Shown in pieces: positions 55,388 to 63,735 of a DNA stretch of 64,000 bases; within the stretch, counting starts at the first letter, position 1, and each line of letters begins with the position of its first letter. The notes under the pieces are model-generated. The model made no database searches, was not told where the DNA came from, and saw nothing but the letters and a program-made list of their open reading frames with translations. This DNA is from Mesorhizobium sp. WSM2240. GTDB lineage: Bacteria; Pseudomonadota; Alphaproteobacteria; Rhizobiales; Rhizobiaceae. The stretch covers positions 1,364,001 through 1,428,000 of the forward strand of contig NZ_CP159253.1 in assembly GCF_040438645.1 (NCBI RefSeq), written 5' to 3'. A program made the position numbers and the translations under genes.

Positions 55388-56536
55388 CTAGTTCTGCCCT
55401 TCCGGAACCGTGGCGGTGACGATCGGGTCGATCCCGGCCGGTGGTGAGTCTCCGATGCCCGCCCATGCGACCATGCTGTTCCTGATCGACGCTAAATAGC
55501 CGGCGAGCGCCTGAAACCACGAGCCGCTCGTTTCGTATCTATCGGGATAGTGCTGGCCGCGCACCTGGAATGCTGAGGCCAGCGCAACGGCGGCGCTTGC
55601 CTGCTCGACAGGCGCGTAGGACAGCGCGACATGGCCGTCAAGCGCTTGCTGCCGGGGGACTGGCACGGGAATGCTGGCGATCATCTCGACGGGAACGTCG
55701 AGCAGACCGCCGAACGGCCAGGCTTGGCGCAGTTCCTCCACACTCATCGAGGCGACGTTGACGTCGATGTCGAGCGGCGTTCCAGGAACGCGATAGGGGC
55801 ACTGGCGCGCATTGCAGTTTGCCTGCGCGGAGAACTGCCAGAGCGTGTAGGTCGGCCAGTTGCCCTTCGGGAAATGCATGCCGATTTCAGGCTTGTAGCG
55901 GGCATACCAGAGCGGCAGCCGCGACAGCAGCGGGTACTTTTCACGGTTGTCGGCGATGTGCTGCGCCGTCGTGCCGTTGGTGTAGAGGATTGGGAAGCGG
56001 CCGACGCGGCGATGGACGTGGCGCGCGAATTCCTCCGCGTCCTCCAGCGACATCCATTTTTCCGGGTCGTTTTCCTCGATATCGAGCGCCAGCAGATCGT
56101 CCGGGCCGGGTTCGGCGAAGTCGATGAAATTGTTGGCCTGGTCGACCGGGTTGCCCGGCCGGGCAAGATGATAGGCGCCCCATTCGAGCCCGAGTGCGCG
56201 GGCGACGGTCCGGCGGGTGTGGAACAGTTCGCGTGCCACCGCATGGCGCTTGAACAATGCCTTGCAGAGCGCGATTTCCGTCTGGTTACCGGAGCAGGCA
56301 TAGGGCGGCGGCAGGCCGTCGGAGGCCTTGCTGATGAAGCCGGCGATGCGTTTGTCGGTTGCGAGTTTCTGCCAGTCGATCGAATTGTATTCGTAGGCGT
56401 CGATCACCAGCGCCCGGTCGCTCTTTTTCCAAGGCTCGGAAAACTCAGACGCGGGCGCAGCTGGCGCGAATGGCGTCGCCATTGCCGCGCCGAGCGTCAG
56501 CGAGATCAGAAAATGGCGAACGGTCTTGCCGAACAA
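55388..56536 (-). CDS. GH25-like lysozyme domain protein, exported
   Basis: This protein has a hydrophobic export segment (VRHFLISLTLGAAMATPFA) followed by a GH25-type fold: ALVIDAYEYNSIDWQKLATD, AYHLARPGNPVDQANNFID, DLLALDIEENDPEKWMSLED (catalytic Asp/Glu candidates) and YTLWQFSAQANC. A roughly 110-residue C-terminal part is unassigned. The TTG start at 56536 is chosen because it puts the signal segment first and follows GGGGA; an ATG upstream would run into the zinc-ribbon gene. Confidence 0.78.
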   Translation of the reverse strand: MFGKTVRHFLISLTLGAAMATPFAPAAPASEFSEPWKKSDRALVIDAYEYNSIDWQKLATDKRIAGFISKASDGLPPPYACSGNQTEIALCKALFKRHAVARELFHTRRTVARALGLEWGAYHLARPGNPVDQANNFIDFAEPGPDDLLALDIEENDPEKWMSLEDAEEFARHVHRRVGRFPILYTNGTTAQHIADNREKYPLLSRLPLWYARYKPEIGMHFPKGNWPTYTLWQFSAQANCNARQCPYRVPGTPLDIDVNVASMSVEELRQAWPFGGLLDVPVEMIASIPVPVPRQQALDGHVALSYAPVEQASAAVALASAFQVRGQHYPDRYETSGSWFQALAGYLASIRNSMVAWAGIGDSPPAGIDPIVTATVPEGQN

Positions 56537-56616
56537 GGCGCAGAATCCCCGCGGGTCAAGTGGGCATTCTTGCCTGTCGTGGTTAATAAAATGCTGCTTG
56601 CGCGCTGTCCCGAGCT

Positions 56617-56847
56617 TTATCTGCCCGGAATGAAGGTGAAAGGATCGGGCGCCGGCCTGTCCGGCAGGCTGCCATCCGCCTCGCGCCTGCGAAAATGGGC
56701 GAGTGAACATTTCGGCGAGCAGAGGATGCCGCGGTCGCTCCAATAGGCTGGACCGTTGTCGATGTTGCCGTGATAACACCAGAAGCCGGTGGCGCCATAA
56801 GGCAGACTGCATTCGATGCAGCGGCGGGTCTCTGGTCTTGCCAGCAT
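56617..56847 (-). CDS. Small Cys-rich (zinc-ribbon-like) protein
   Basis: The 76-residue protein carries CIECSLPYGATGFWCYHG and ILCSPKCSLAHFRR, which look like a four-Cys metal site. The C-terminus ends DRPAPDPFTFIPG. The overlapping 105-residue frame lacks such a pattern and is read as a shadow. The ribosome site is weak. It lies upstream of the GH25-like gene on the same strand. Confidence 0.5.
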   Translation of the reverse strand: MLARPETRRCIECSLPYGATGFWCYHGNIDNGPAYWSDRGILCSPKCSLAHFRRREADGSLPDRPAPDPFTFIPGR

Positions 56848-56913
56848 TTTTTCACGTGTTCGGTTTCCGGCATATTTAGCCTCGACGGCGCGACGTGCAA
56901 CGCTGGATCATTA

Positions 56914-56931
56914 TTTGACGTTTACGTCAAA
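56914..56931. promoter_or_regulatory. 18-bp perfect palindrome TTTGACG-TTTA-CGTCAAA upstream of the acyl-CoA dehydrogenase
   Basis: Arms TTTGACG and CGTCAAA flank TTTA, about 80 bases before the acyl-CoA dehydrogenase gene. The pattern is like the MerR-type LiuR/fatty-acid regulator motif I recall for acyl-CoA catabolism genes, but this is from memory. The left part could also supply a -35 (TTGACG). The left neighbour on the opposite strand is the Cys-rich gene. Confidence 0.55.
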
Positions 56932-57012
56932 AGTAACTAGCCCTTGCGACCGACAATTGGCTAGTGTGGCACTGCAGCGGGTAGCGACCGCCTGAATGGA
57001 GGAGAGGGCAGA

Positions 57013-58791
57013 ATGTATCGAGCGCCGGTCGAAGACATCGCCTTCACGTTGAAGCACGTCGCGGGCTTGAAGGCCGCGCTGGATGCCGGCGCGCTCGGCG
57101 ACCTCACCGAGGATCTAGTCGACGCGATCCTTTCCGAGGCGGGACGCTTCGCCACGGAAGAGATCGCACCGCTGGCCAAGATCGGCGACGAGCAAGGCGC
57201 GGTGCTGAAGGATGCAGCCGTCACGATGCCGGCCGGTTGGAAGGATCTTTACAAGCGCTGGACCGAGGGCGGCTGGAACGGCCTGTCGGCGCCGGAAGAA
57301 TATGGCGGTCAGGCGCTGCCCATGATGCTCGGCGTTGCCGCGCTCGAAATGTGGAATTCCGGCTCTATGGCGTTTGCGCTCGGCCCGACGCTGACAATTG
57401 GCGCGGTCGAGGCGATCGAGAAGCACGCTTCCGACGAACTGAAGCGGACATATCTCGAAAAGCTGGTGTCGGGCGAGTGGATGGGCACCATGAACCTGAC
57501 GGAGCCGCAGGCGGGCTCCGACCTCGCAGCGCTCCGCATGCGGGCCGAACCGACCGGCGACGGCTCCTACCGCATCTTCGGCCAGAAGATATTCATCACC
57601 TATGGCGAGCACGATTTCACCGACAACATCGTGCATCTGGTGCTGGCCCGGCTGCCTGATGCGCCGGCGGGCACCCGCGGCATTTCTCTGTTCCTGGTGC
57701 CGAAATTCATTCCAAACGAAGACGGCTCGCTCGGCCGGCGCAACGATGTGTTCTGCGCCAGCATCGAGCACAAGCTCGGCATCCACGGCTCGCCAACCTG
57801 CACCATGATCTATGGCGATGGTTTTGCCGAGGGCATTACGCCCGGCGCAGTCGGCTGGCTGATCGGCGAAGAGAATCGCGGCCTCGCCTGCATGTTCACC
57901 ATGATGAACAATGCGCGGCTGGCGATCGGCATACAGGGCGTGGCGGTGGCCGAAGCCGCGTTCCAGAAAGCGCTCGCCTACGCCAATGAGCGGCGGCAGG
58001 GCAGGGCCGCCGGCTGGTCCGGCGAGGGCATGGCGCCGATCGTCCGCCACCCCGATGTGCAGCGAAATCTCCTCACCATGAAGACGCTGACGCAGGCGGC
58101 GCGCGCCATCTCCTATGCCTGCGCGCATGCAACTGACATGGCGCGAAACAGCCAGGGGGAGGAAAGCGCGCACTGGCAGGACCGCGCCAATCTGCTGACG
58201 CCGATCGCTAAGGCGTTTTCCACCGACATCGGCGTCGACGTGGCCTCGCTCGGCGTGCAGGTACACGGCGGCATGGGGTTCATCGAGGAAACCGGCGCGG
58301 CCGCACTCTACCGCGATGTCCGCATAGCGCCGATCTACGAGGGCACCAACGGCATCCAGGCAATTGATCTCGTGGTGCGCAAGCTGCCGCTCGGCGGCGG
58401 CGAGCATGTGTTCGGCTATATCGCCGAACTCGACGAAATCGCCAACGCGATCGCGGTATCCAATCGCAGCGGCTTCGGGCGAACCGCGCTCCTTCTCGAA
58501 CAGGCGCTCGACTGCCTGACCAATGCGACGCGCCATCTCCAGCAGCGCCTTGCCGATGGAAGAACAGACGACGCGCTTGCCGGCGCCACGCCCTATCTCA
58601 GGCTGTTCGCGCTGACGGCGGCGGCGGCCTATCTGGCGCGCGGCGCGCTGGCAGATGATGGGGAGGAGCGTACGGTGCTCTGCCGGTTTTTCGCCGAAAA
58701 CCTGCTCGGTGAGACGCGGGCGCTGAAGGACAGGGTGACCGGCGGCGCCGAAAGCCTGGCGGCCGCCGCAAAGACGCTGATCCTTGGCTGA
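57013..58791 (+). CDS. Acyl-CoA dehydrogenase, long (FadE-like) form
   Basis: This 592-residue acyl-CoA dehydrogenase oxidises acyl-CoA to enoyl-CoA with FAD. The N-terminal part has GGWNGLSAPEEYGGQALPMM, MNLTEPQAGSDLAALRMRAE and FGQKIFITYGEHDFTDNIVH. The middle and C-terminal part has EENRGLACMFTMMNNARLAI and VQVHGGMGFIEETGAAALYR. The C-terminal extension is typical of the FadE-like class. A strong AGGAGAG site precedes ATG 57013. It is followed 24 bases later by enoyl-CoA hydratase. Confidence 0.93.
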   Translation: MYRAPVEDIAFTLKHVAGLKAALDAGALGDLTEDLVDAILSEAGRFATEEIAPLAKIGDEQGAVLKDAAVTMPAGWKDLYKRWTEGGWNGLSAPEEYGGQALPMMLGVAALEMWNSGSMAFALGPTLTIGAVEAIEKHASDELKRTYLEKLVSGEWMGTMNLTEPQAGSDLAALRMRAEPTGDGSYRIFGQKIFITYGEHDFTDNIVHLVLARLPDAPAGTRGISLFLVPKFIPNEDGSLGRRNDVFCASIEHKLGIHGSPTCTMIYGDGFAEGITPGAVGWLIGEENRGLACMFTMMNNARLAIGIQGVAVAEAAFQKALAYANERRQGRAAGWSGEGMAPIVRHPDVQRNLLTMKTLTQAARAISYACAHATDMARNSQGEESAHWQDRANLLTPIAKAFSTDIGVDVASLGVQVHGGMGFIEETGAAALYRDVRIAPIYEGTNGIQAIDLVVRKLPLGGGEHVFGYIAELDEIANAIAVSNRSGFGRTALLLEQALDCLTNATRHLQQRLADGRTDDALAGATPYLRLFALTAAAAYLARGALADDGEERTVLCRFFAENLLGETRALKDRVTGGAESLAAAAKTLILG

Positions 58792-58815
58792 CGCCCGCAA
58801 GAGGATTCATAGACA

Positions 58816-59568
58816 ATGAGCGAACATATCATCCTCGAGCGGCAAGGCGCCGTTCAGATTATCCGGATGAACCGTCCGGACAAGAAGAACGCCATCACGC
58901 GGAAAATGTATGCCGATATGGCGAGCGCACTTGCGGCGGGCGATGCCGATCCGGCGGTCCGGGTCCACGTCTTCTTCGGGGTTCCCGGCGCGTTTTCGTC
59001 GGGCAACGATTTGGCCGACTTCATGGCCGTTGCCATGGGCGATGAGGGCGGCACGGAAGTCTGGGATTTCCTGCTGGCGCTGGCCACCACACGAAAGCCG
59101 GTCGTTTCGGGCGTCGACGGCATCGCCGTGGGCATCGGCACGACGATCAACCTGCATTGCGACCTGACTTTTGCCACGCCGGGCACGATTTTCAGGACGC
59201 CCTTCGTCGATCTGGGCCTTGTGCCGGAGGCAGGATCGAGCCTGCTGGCGCCTGCGGTGCTCGGCTGCCAGAATGCATTTGCGCTGCTCGGTCTCGGCGA
59301 AGGATTTTCCGCCGAGCGGGCGAAGGATGCCGGCCTGATCTACGCCGTCGTGGACAAGGAAAGGCTGGAGGCGGAGACGCTTGCCGCGGCGCAAGCGATC
59401 GCCGCCAAGCCGCCCGAGGCGCTGAAGATCGCCCGCGACCTGATGCGCGGCTCGCGCGAGGACGTTGTCGCGCGCATCAAGGAAGAGGGGGCGCATTTCC
59501 AGGACCGGCTGAAGTCGGACGAGGCCAAGGCGGCTTTCGTGGCCTTCATGGAACGCAAGAAGGCGTGA
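58816..59568 (+). CDS. Enoyl-CoA hydratase/isomerase
   Basis: This 250-residue crotonase-fold protein follows the acyl-CoA dehydrogenase and would hydrate its product. The family features are IIRMNRPDKKNAITRKMYA, the oxyanion-hole FSSGNDLADFMA and GVDGIAVGIGTTINLHCDLT. AGAGGA lies upstream of the ATG. Whether it is a true hydratase or an isomerase is not resolved. Confidence 0.88.
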   Translation: MSEHIILERQGAVQIIRMNRPDKKNAITRKMYADMASALAAGDADPAVRVHVFFGVPGAFSSGNDLADFMAVAMGDEGGTEVWDFLLALATTRKPVVSGVDGIAVGIGTTINLHCDLTFATPGTIFRTPFVDLGLVPEAGSSLLAPAVLGCQNAFALLGLGEGFSAERAKDAGLIYAVVDKERLEAETLAAAQAIAAKPPEALKIARDLMRGSREDVVARIKEEGAHFQDRLKSDEAKAAFVAFMERKKA

Positions 59569-59679
59569 TGAAATTTGCGCTGACAGGATTGCGCCGGCGC
59601 CGTCTCGCACCGATATAGGCTACGCCAAGGCAAACGGTTCGGTGGGCACCCGGCGCCGCTTTCAGAGGAGGACGCAAGC

Positions 59680-60639
59680 GTGACGTCCACGACGCGCCGC
59701 AAGCTGACGACGATCTTTTCGGCGGACGTCCAAGGCTATTCACGGCTGATGGCTGCCGATGAGGAAGGCACCCTTGCTACCCTCAAGCGCTATCGCGACG
59801 CCATGGCGCGGCTGATCGAGGCCCATTCCGGCCGCGTCGTCAACACCTGGGGCGACGGCGTGATCGCCGAATTCCCGAGCGTGGTGGAATCGGTGCGCGC
59901 CGCGATCGATGTCCAGAACGAACTGGCCGAATACAATGCCGGCCGCTCAGCCGACGAGCGTATGCTGTTTCGCATCGGCATCAATCTCGGCGACGTTATC
60001 GTCGAAGGCGACGACATCTATGGTGACGGCGTCAACATCGCCGCGCGCCTGCAGGCGTCTGCTCCGCCGGGCGGTATCGTGATCTCAAACACGGTCTATG
60101 ATCAGGTCCGCAACAAGATGACGGTGGGCTTCGAGTTCCTGGGTCAGCTTTCCGTGAAGAATATCGAAGAGGCGGTGCCAAGCTATGCCGTCAGGATCGG
60201 CAACACTCCCGTGACAAGCCCGGAGCCGAAGGAGCCCCGGACCGAATGGGGACGGCAGCCGGCCCCGTCCGCACCGCAGGCGCGTGGTTCCGTCGCCCCG
60301 AATCTCGCCCGAAGCCCTGCAATCAGCCGGAAAATGGCGATTATCGGCTTCGTCGCTGCCATCCCGCTGGTCGTCAATCTGCTTTCATGGGAAGGCGAGT
60401 TCTGGGCGCGGTGGCCACTCTTCGGCTTCGCGATGCTGGCCGGACTGATCTGGGCGCGGACCAACAGGCTGATCGATCCTATTCTTGCAATACTCGGCGT
60501 CGCCGGGCTGGGCGTGATTGCGGTCAATCTCCTGTCCTGGAGCGGCGAATTCTGGGCCGCCTGGCCGTTGCTAGGCATATCGATTGCTGCGGGGATTCGT
60601 TGGATTACCGGTCCGGGGCGCAGACGGCAGGCACGGTGA
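59680..60639 (+). CDS. Class III adenylate/guanylate cyclase with duplicated C-terminal membrane module
   Basis: This 319-residue protein has an N-terminal class III cyclase domain (IFSADVQGYSRLMAADEEGT; NTWGDGVIAEFPSVVESVRA; RIGINLGDVIVEGDDIYGDG), with metal Asp residues at ADVQGYS and WGDG. After a linker of about 40 residues come two hydrophobic units (VVNLLSWEGEFWARWPLFGF and AVNLLSWSGEFWAAWPLLGI) that are clearly a duplication. The GTG start follows AGAGGAGG. It converts ATP or GTP to a cyclic nucleotide; which one is not known. A second such cyclase begins at 63736. Confidence 0.85.
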   Translation: MTSTTRRKLTTIFSADVQGYSRLMAADEEGTLATLKRYRDAMARLIEAHSGRVVNTWGDGVIAEFPSVVESVRAAIDVQNELAEYNAGRSADERMLFRIGINLGDVIVEGDDIYGDGVNIAARLQASAPPGGIVISNTVYDQVRNKMTVGFEFLGQLSVKNIEEAVPSYAVRIGNTPVTSPEPKEPRTEWGRQPAPSAPQARGSVAPNLARSPAISRKMAIIGFVAAIPLVVNLLSWEGEFWARWPLFGFAMLAGLIWARTNRLIDPILAILGVAGLGVIAVNLLSWSGEFWAAWPLLGISIAAGIRWITGPGRRRQAR

Positions 60640-60652
60640 GCGTCCACGGCAG

Positions 60653-61270
60653 CTACGGATAAAGCCGCGTCTTTTCCCATCCGCCGGCATCGGTGCGGCT
60701 GAACATGATGCGGTCGTGCAGGCGGAAGGGCCTGTCGTGCCAGAATTCGATGGTCTGCGGCTTGATGCGAAAGCCCGACCAGTAGGGCGGGCGGGGGATG
60801 TCGCCAAAGGCGTAGCGGGCGGTGTATTCGGCGACCGCCTTTTCCAGCGCGAACCGGCTTTCGAGCGGGCGCGACTGCTTCGACGCCCAGGCGCCGATGC
60901 GGCTGCCGCGCGGCCGCGTCGTATAGTAGGCGTCGGCCTCGGCGTCGCTGACGATCTCGACCGGCCCGCGCACGCGCACCTGGCGGCGCAGCGACTTCCA
61001 GTGGAAGCACATCGCAGCCTTCATCGAGGATAGGATCTCGCGGCCCTTGGTGCTTTCGAAATTGGTGTAGAAAACAAAACCCTGCTCGTCGAAGCCCTTG
61101 AGCAGCACCATCCGCACGTCCGGCATGCCGTGCTCGTCGACGGTCGCCAGCGCCACGCCGTTAGGGTCGTTCGGCTCGCTTTTCACCGCATCGTCGAGCC
61201 ATTCTGCAAAGAGCCGGAACGGCTCCGCGGCCTCGGTAAAGTCACCGCTTGTTAACTCTGTTTGGCTCAT
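60653..61270 (-). CDS. pdxH: Pyridoxamine 5'-phosphate oxidase
   Basis: PdxH makes pyridoxal phosphate with FMN. The 205-residue protein carries [40 protein letters not shown] and SEPNDPNGV near the N-terminus. The C-terminal part ([20 protein letters not shown]) is intact. It converges on the cyclase gene after 13 bases. Confidence 0.95.
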   Translation of the reverse strand: MSQTELTSGDFTEAAEPFRLFAEWLDDAVKSEPNDPNGVALATVDEHGMPDVRMVLLKGFDEQGFVFYTNFESTKGREILSSMKAAMCFHWKSLRRQVRVRGPVEIVSDAEADAYYTTRPRGSRIGAWASKQSRPLESRFALEKAVAEYTARYAFGDIPRPPYWSGFRIKPQTIEFWHDRPFRLHDRIMFSRTDAGGWEKTRLYP

Positions 61271-61310
61271 AGTTTCAGCTCGTATTCATCGGGTTCGGGG
61301 AGATTGCCGA

Positions 61311-61772
61311 TTGTCGCGCGCCGCGCAAGCGTCTGAAGGCGGTTTCCTGCATTCGCTGCGGCGGCAAGGGCTCAATGTGGCGCTTTTGGCGGCGATGCTG
61401 CCGCTCTGCGCCTGCGCGTCGGGTGGCTTCAGCCTCGAAAAGGCCGAGATCGACCAGACCATCCTGACCGGCAATGTGTCGCAAAGGGGAGTGCCCATAG
61501 CAGATCCGGAGCGCCTGTCGGACGAAGCGACTATCCGCAATGCCGTGTCGTCGGCCGACATGGAATTGGGCGGCGTGCCGCTGCCCTGGGCAAATGTCGG
61601 CACCGGCTCGCGCGGCACGATCACTGCACTGGCCGAGCATAATGACAGGGGCCCGCTCTGCCGGCACTTCACCACCTCGCGCGAAAGTTTCGACGGCGTC
61701 AGCCTCTACCGGGGAGAGGTCTGCATGGTCGCGCCGGGGGCGTGGCGGATGGAATCGTTCAAAGCCTTGTAA
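61311..61772 (+). CDS. RT0821/Lpp0805-family surface lipoprotein
   Basis: This protein of about 153 residues has a signal sequence ending in the lipobox-like LCACASGG. The conserved core lies around ADMELGGVPLPWANVGTGSR and RGPLCRHFTTSRESFDGVSL. The TTG start at 61311 follows GGGGAG by eight bases; longer frames start inside the pdxH leader region. The function of the family is not established. Confidence 0.7.
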   Translation: MSRAAQASEGGFLHSLRRQGLNVALLAAMLPLCACASGGFSLEKAEIDQTILTGNVSQRGVPIADPERLSDEATIRNAVSSADMELGGVPLPWANVGTGSRGTITALAEHNDRGPLCRHFTTSRESFDGVSLYRGEVCMVAPGAWRMESFKAL

Positions 61773-61847
61773 GTTGCCGCGCACTGGAATCTCTTCCTAC
61801 GCAGGCGCATATAGAGCGCACAATCTGAATTTTCGCAGGCAGGAAGC

Positions 61848-62786
61848 ATGCGCGATCCATATGAAGTTTTGGGCATTGCGAAGAACGCATCGGCCAAGGA
61901 CATAAAATCGGCGTTCCGGAAGCTCGCCAAGAAGCACCATCCGGACCAGAATCCCGATCCAAAATCAAAGGACGAGTTCGCCGCAGCGAACCAGGCCTAC
62001 GAGATTCTCGGCGACGAGAAGAACCGCGCGGCGTTCGACCGCGGCGAGATCGACGCCACCGGCAAGCCGCGCTTCCAGGGTTTCGACGGCCATCCGGGTC
62101 GTGCGGGCGGAGGCGATCCGTTCGCGGGTTTCCGGCGGCAGCAGGGGCCTGGCGGCACGCGCTTCGAGTTCAGGTCCAGCGCGCCGGGCGGCGATCCATT
62201 CGCCGGCGCCGACATATTCTCGGAACTCTTCGGCGAGGCCTTTTCGCAGCGGCCGGGCGCCGGCCCCGGCGCTGGGATGGGCGCCGGCATGAGGCGGCAG
62301 GCGGGCGATCTCAACGCCACGCTCGACATATCGATCGAGGAGGCGGCGACCGCGGCCAAGGTCAATGCGATGTTCCCCGACGGGCGCAAGCTCGCGGTGA
62401 AGCTGCCGCGCTATGTCGAGGATGGCCAGACGATCCGACTCAAGGGGCAGGGCGAGCAGGGTCCGGGCGAGCCGGGCGATGCGCTCGTGAAGATCCGCTT
62501 CCGCCGCCATCCGCGCTACCGCGTCGAGGGCCGCGACCTGCATGCCGATCTGCCGGTTTCGCTGGAGGATGCGGTGCTCGGCGCAAAAGTGCCGGTCGAG
62601 ACGCCGACTGGCCGTCTGTCGGTCAGCGTGCCGGCCTGGTCGAGTTCGGACAAGGTTCTGCGGTTGAAGGGCCGCGGCTTGCCGGAAAAGGTCGGCGGCA
62701 ATGCCGACCTTTATGCGCATGTCCGGATCATGCTGCCGGAGCGCGGCGATGAGGAACTGGAAGCGCTGATGAGGAAGCGGCAGTAA
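61848..62786 (+). CDS. DnaJ-family co-chaperone without zinc fingers (CbpA-like)
   Basis: This 312-residue protein has an N-terminal J domain ([23 protein letters not shown] motif in [10 protein letters not shown]), a Gly/Phe-rich region at about residues 75-150 and a C-terminal substrate-binding domain ([40 protein letters not shown]). There is no CXXCXGXG zinc region, so it is CbpA-like rather than the housekeeping DnaJ. It would stimulate DnaK. Confidence 0.88.
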   Translation: MRDPYEVLGIAKNASAKDIKSAFRKLAKKHHPDQNPDPKSKDEFAAANQAYEILGDEKNRAAFDRGEIDATGKPRFQGFDGHPGRAGGGDPFAGFRRQQGPGGTRFEFRSSAPGGDPFAGADIFSELFGEAFSQRPGAGPGAGMGAGMRRQAGDLNATLDISIEEAATAAKVNAMFPDGRKLAVKLPRYVEDGQTIRLKGQGEQGPGEPGDALVKIRFRRHPRYRVEGRDLHADLPVSLEDAVLGAKVPVETPTGRLSVSVPAWSSSDKVLRLKGRGLPEKVGGNADLYAHVRIMLPERGDEELEALMRKRQ

Positions 62787-62956
62787 AAGGCATCGGGGCG
62801 GCGCCCGCCGCGTCTGCTTTCGCCCTTTCCGGAGCCGGCGCCCGCAGGAATAGCGCGAATATCTCGCGCTCAAGCTGCGCACTGCTCAATGGCAGAACCA
62901 AACGCTCGCGGGAAAGTTAGCTGAGTCACTGCTGATGAAGCGGAGATGTGACCGCC

Positions 62957-63613
62957 ATGCCGGAACTCGCCACCTATCTCGCTCCTCGGGGCGGTGCTTG
63001 CCTATCAGTTGTCCGGGCCGGGCCCGACATGCTGCTCGTCATGAGCCGCGGCGTCGGACAGGGGTGGCGCGTGGCGCTTTCGACAGCGCTCGGCTGCGTC
63101 GCGGCCGGAGTGATCCAGATTCCGCTGCTCGCGCTCGGCATTGCCTCCCTTGTCGCTTCGTCGCCCGTCGCCTACGAGATCCTGCGCTGGGCGGGGGCCG
63201 GCTACCTGATCTATCTCGGGATAGGCCTCTTGCTTCCGCGCCGGAATGCGGCAGGCGTGGAGAGCATGGTGGGCACGACGCCCGACGTGACATGGAGCGC
63301 GGCATTCCGGCAGGGCATGGTCTGTAATCTGACCAACCCCACCGTGCTGACTTTCATGCTGGCCATCCTGCCGCAGTTCGTAGATCCCTCGTCGGGTCCG
63401 GCTGGAGTGCAACTGCTGGTATTTGGAGCCACGATGAAGGGCACGGGCCTGCTGACCCTCGGATCGGTGGCTCTGGCCTCGGGTGCGGTAGGCGGTTGGC
63501 TCTCGCGCCACAGCGGGTTGCTACTATGGCAGGAGCGTTTCGCGGGCGTCGTGATGATCGCTCTCGGCCTGCGTCTTCTTTTCGCCGGAGAGGCGCGTCC
63601 GGCATTGCGCTGA
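62957..63613 (+). CDS. LysE-family amino-acid/metabolite exporter with a compensated double frameshift near the N-terminus
   Basis: This protein of about 218 residues is a LysE/RhtB-type exporter with six membrane helices. The C-terminal two-thirds are normal (SSPVAYEILRWAGAGYLIYL; CNLTNPTVLTFMLAILPQF; FAGVVMIALGLRLLFAGE). Near residues 10-22 the text reads PRGGACLSVVRA. In the next frame the same DNA gives L-G-A-V-L-A-Y-Q-L-S-G-P-G-P, the expected family text. It then returns to GPDMLLVMSRG. Two indels therefore compensate. ATG 62957 follows GGAG. Confidence 0.8.
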   Translation: MPELATYLAPRGGACLSVVRAGPDMLLVMSRGVGQGWRVALSTALGCVAAGVIQIPLLALGIASLVASSPVAYEILRWAGAGYLIYLGIGLLLPRRNAAGVESMVGTTPDVTWSAAFRQGMVCNLTNPTVLTFMLAILPQFVDPSSGPAGVQLLVFGATMKGTGLLTLGSVALASGAVGGWLSRHSGLLLWQERFAGVVMIALGLRLLFAGEARPALR

Positions 63614-63735
63614 CGCGGGAATTTCTTAACTGAATGCTAAACCGGTGACAGCAGGGCGGCGTCATCCGAATAGACTTCACAGCGGGGCGTCGGTAGAATC
63701 TTGTCGAAAGCATTTCCCGGAAGGCGCCAATCATA

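Noticed and set aside
56583..56900. 105-codon minus-strand frame overlapping the Cys-rich small gene
   Set aside because: The alternative frame carries an ordered four-Cys pattern, whereas this one does not.
57115..58800. 561-codon minus-strand frame over the acyl-CoA dehydrogenase
   Set aside because: It is the antisense shadow of a gene with complete acyl-CoA dehydrogenase motifs.
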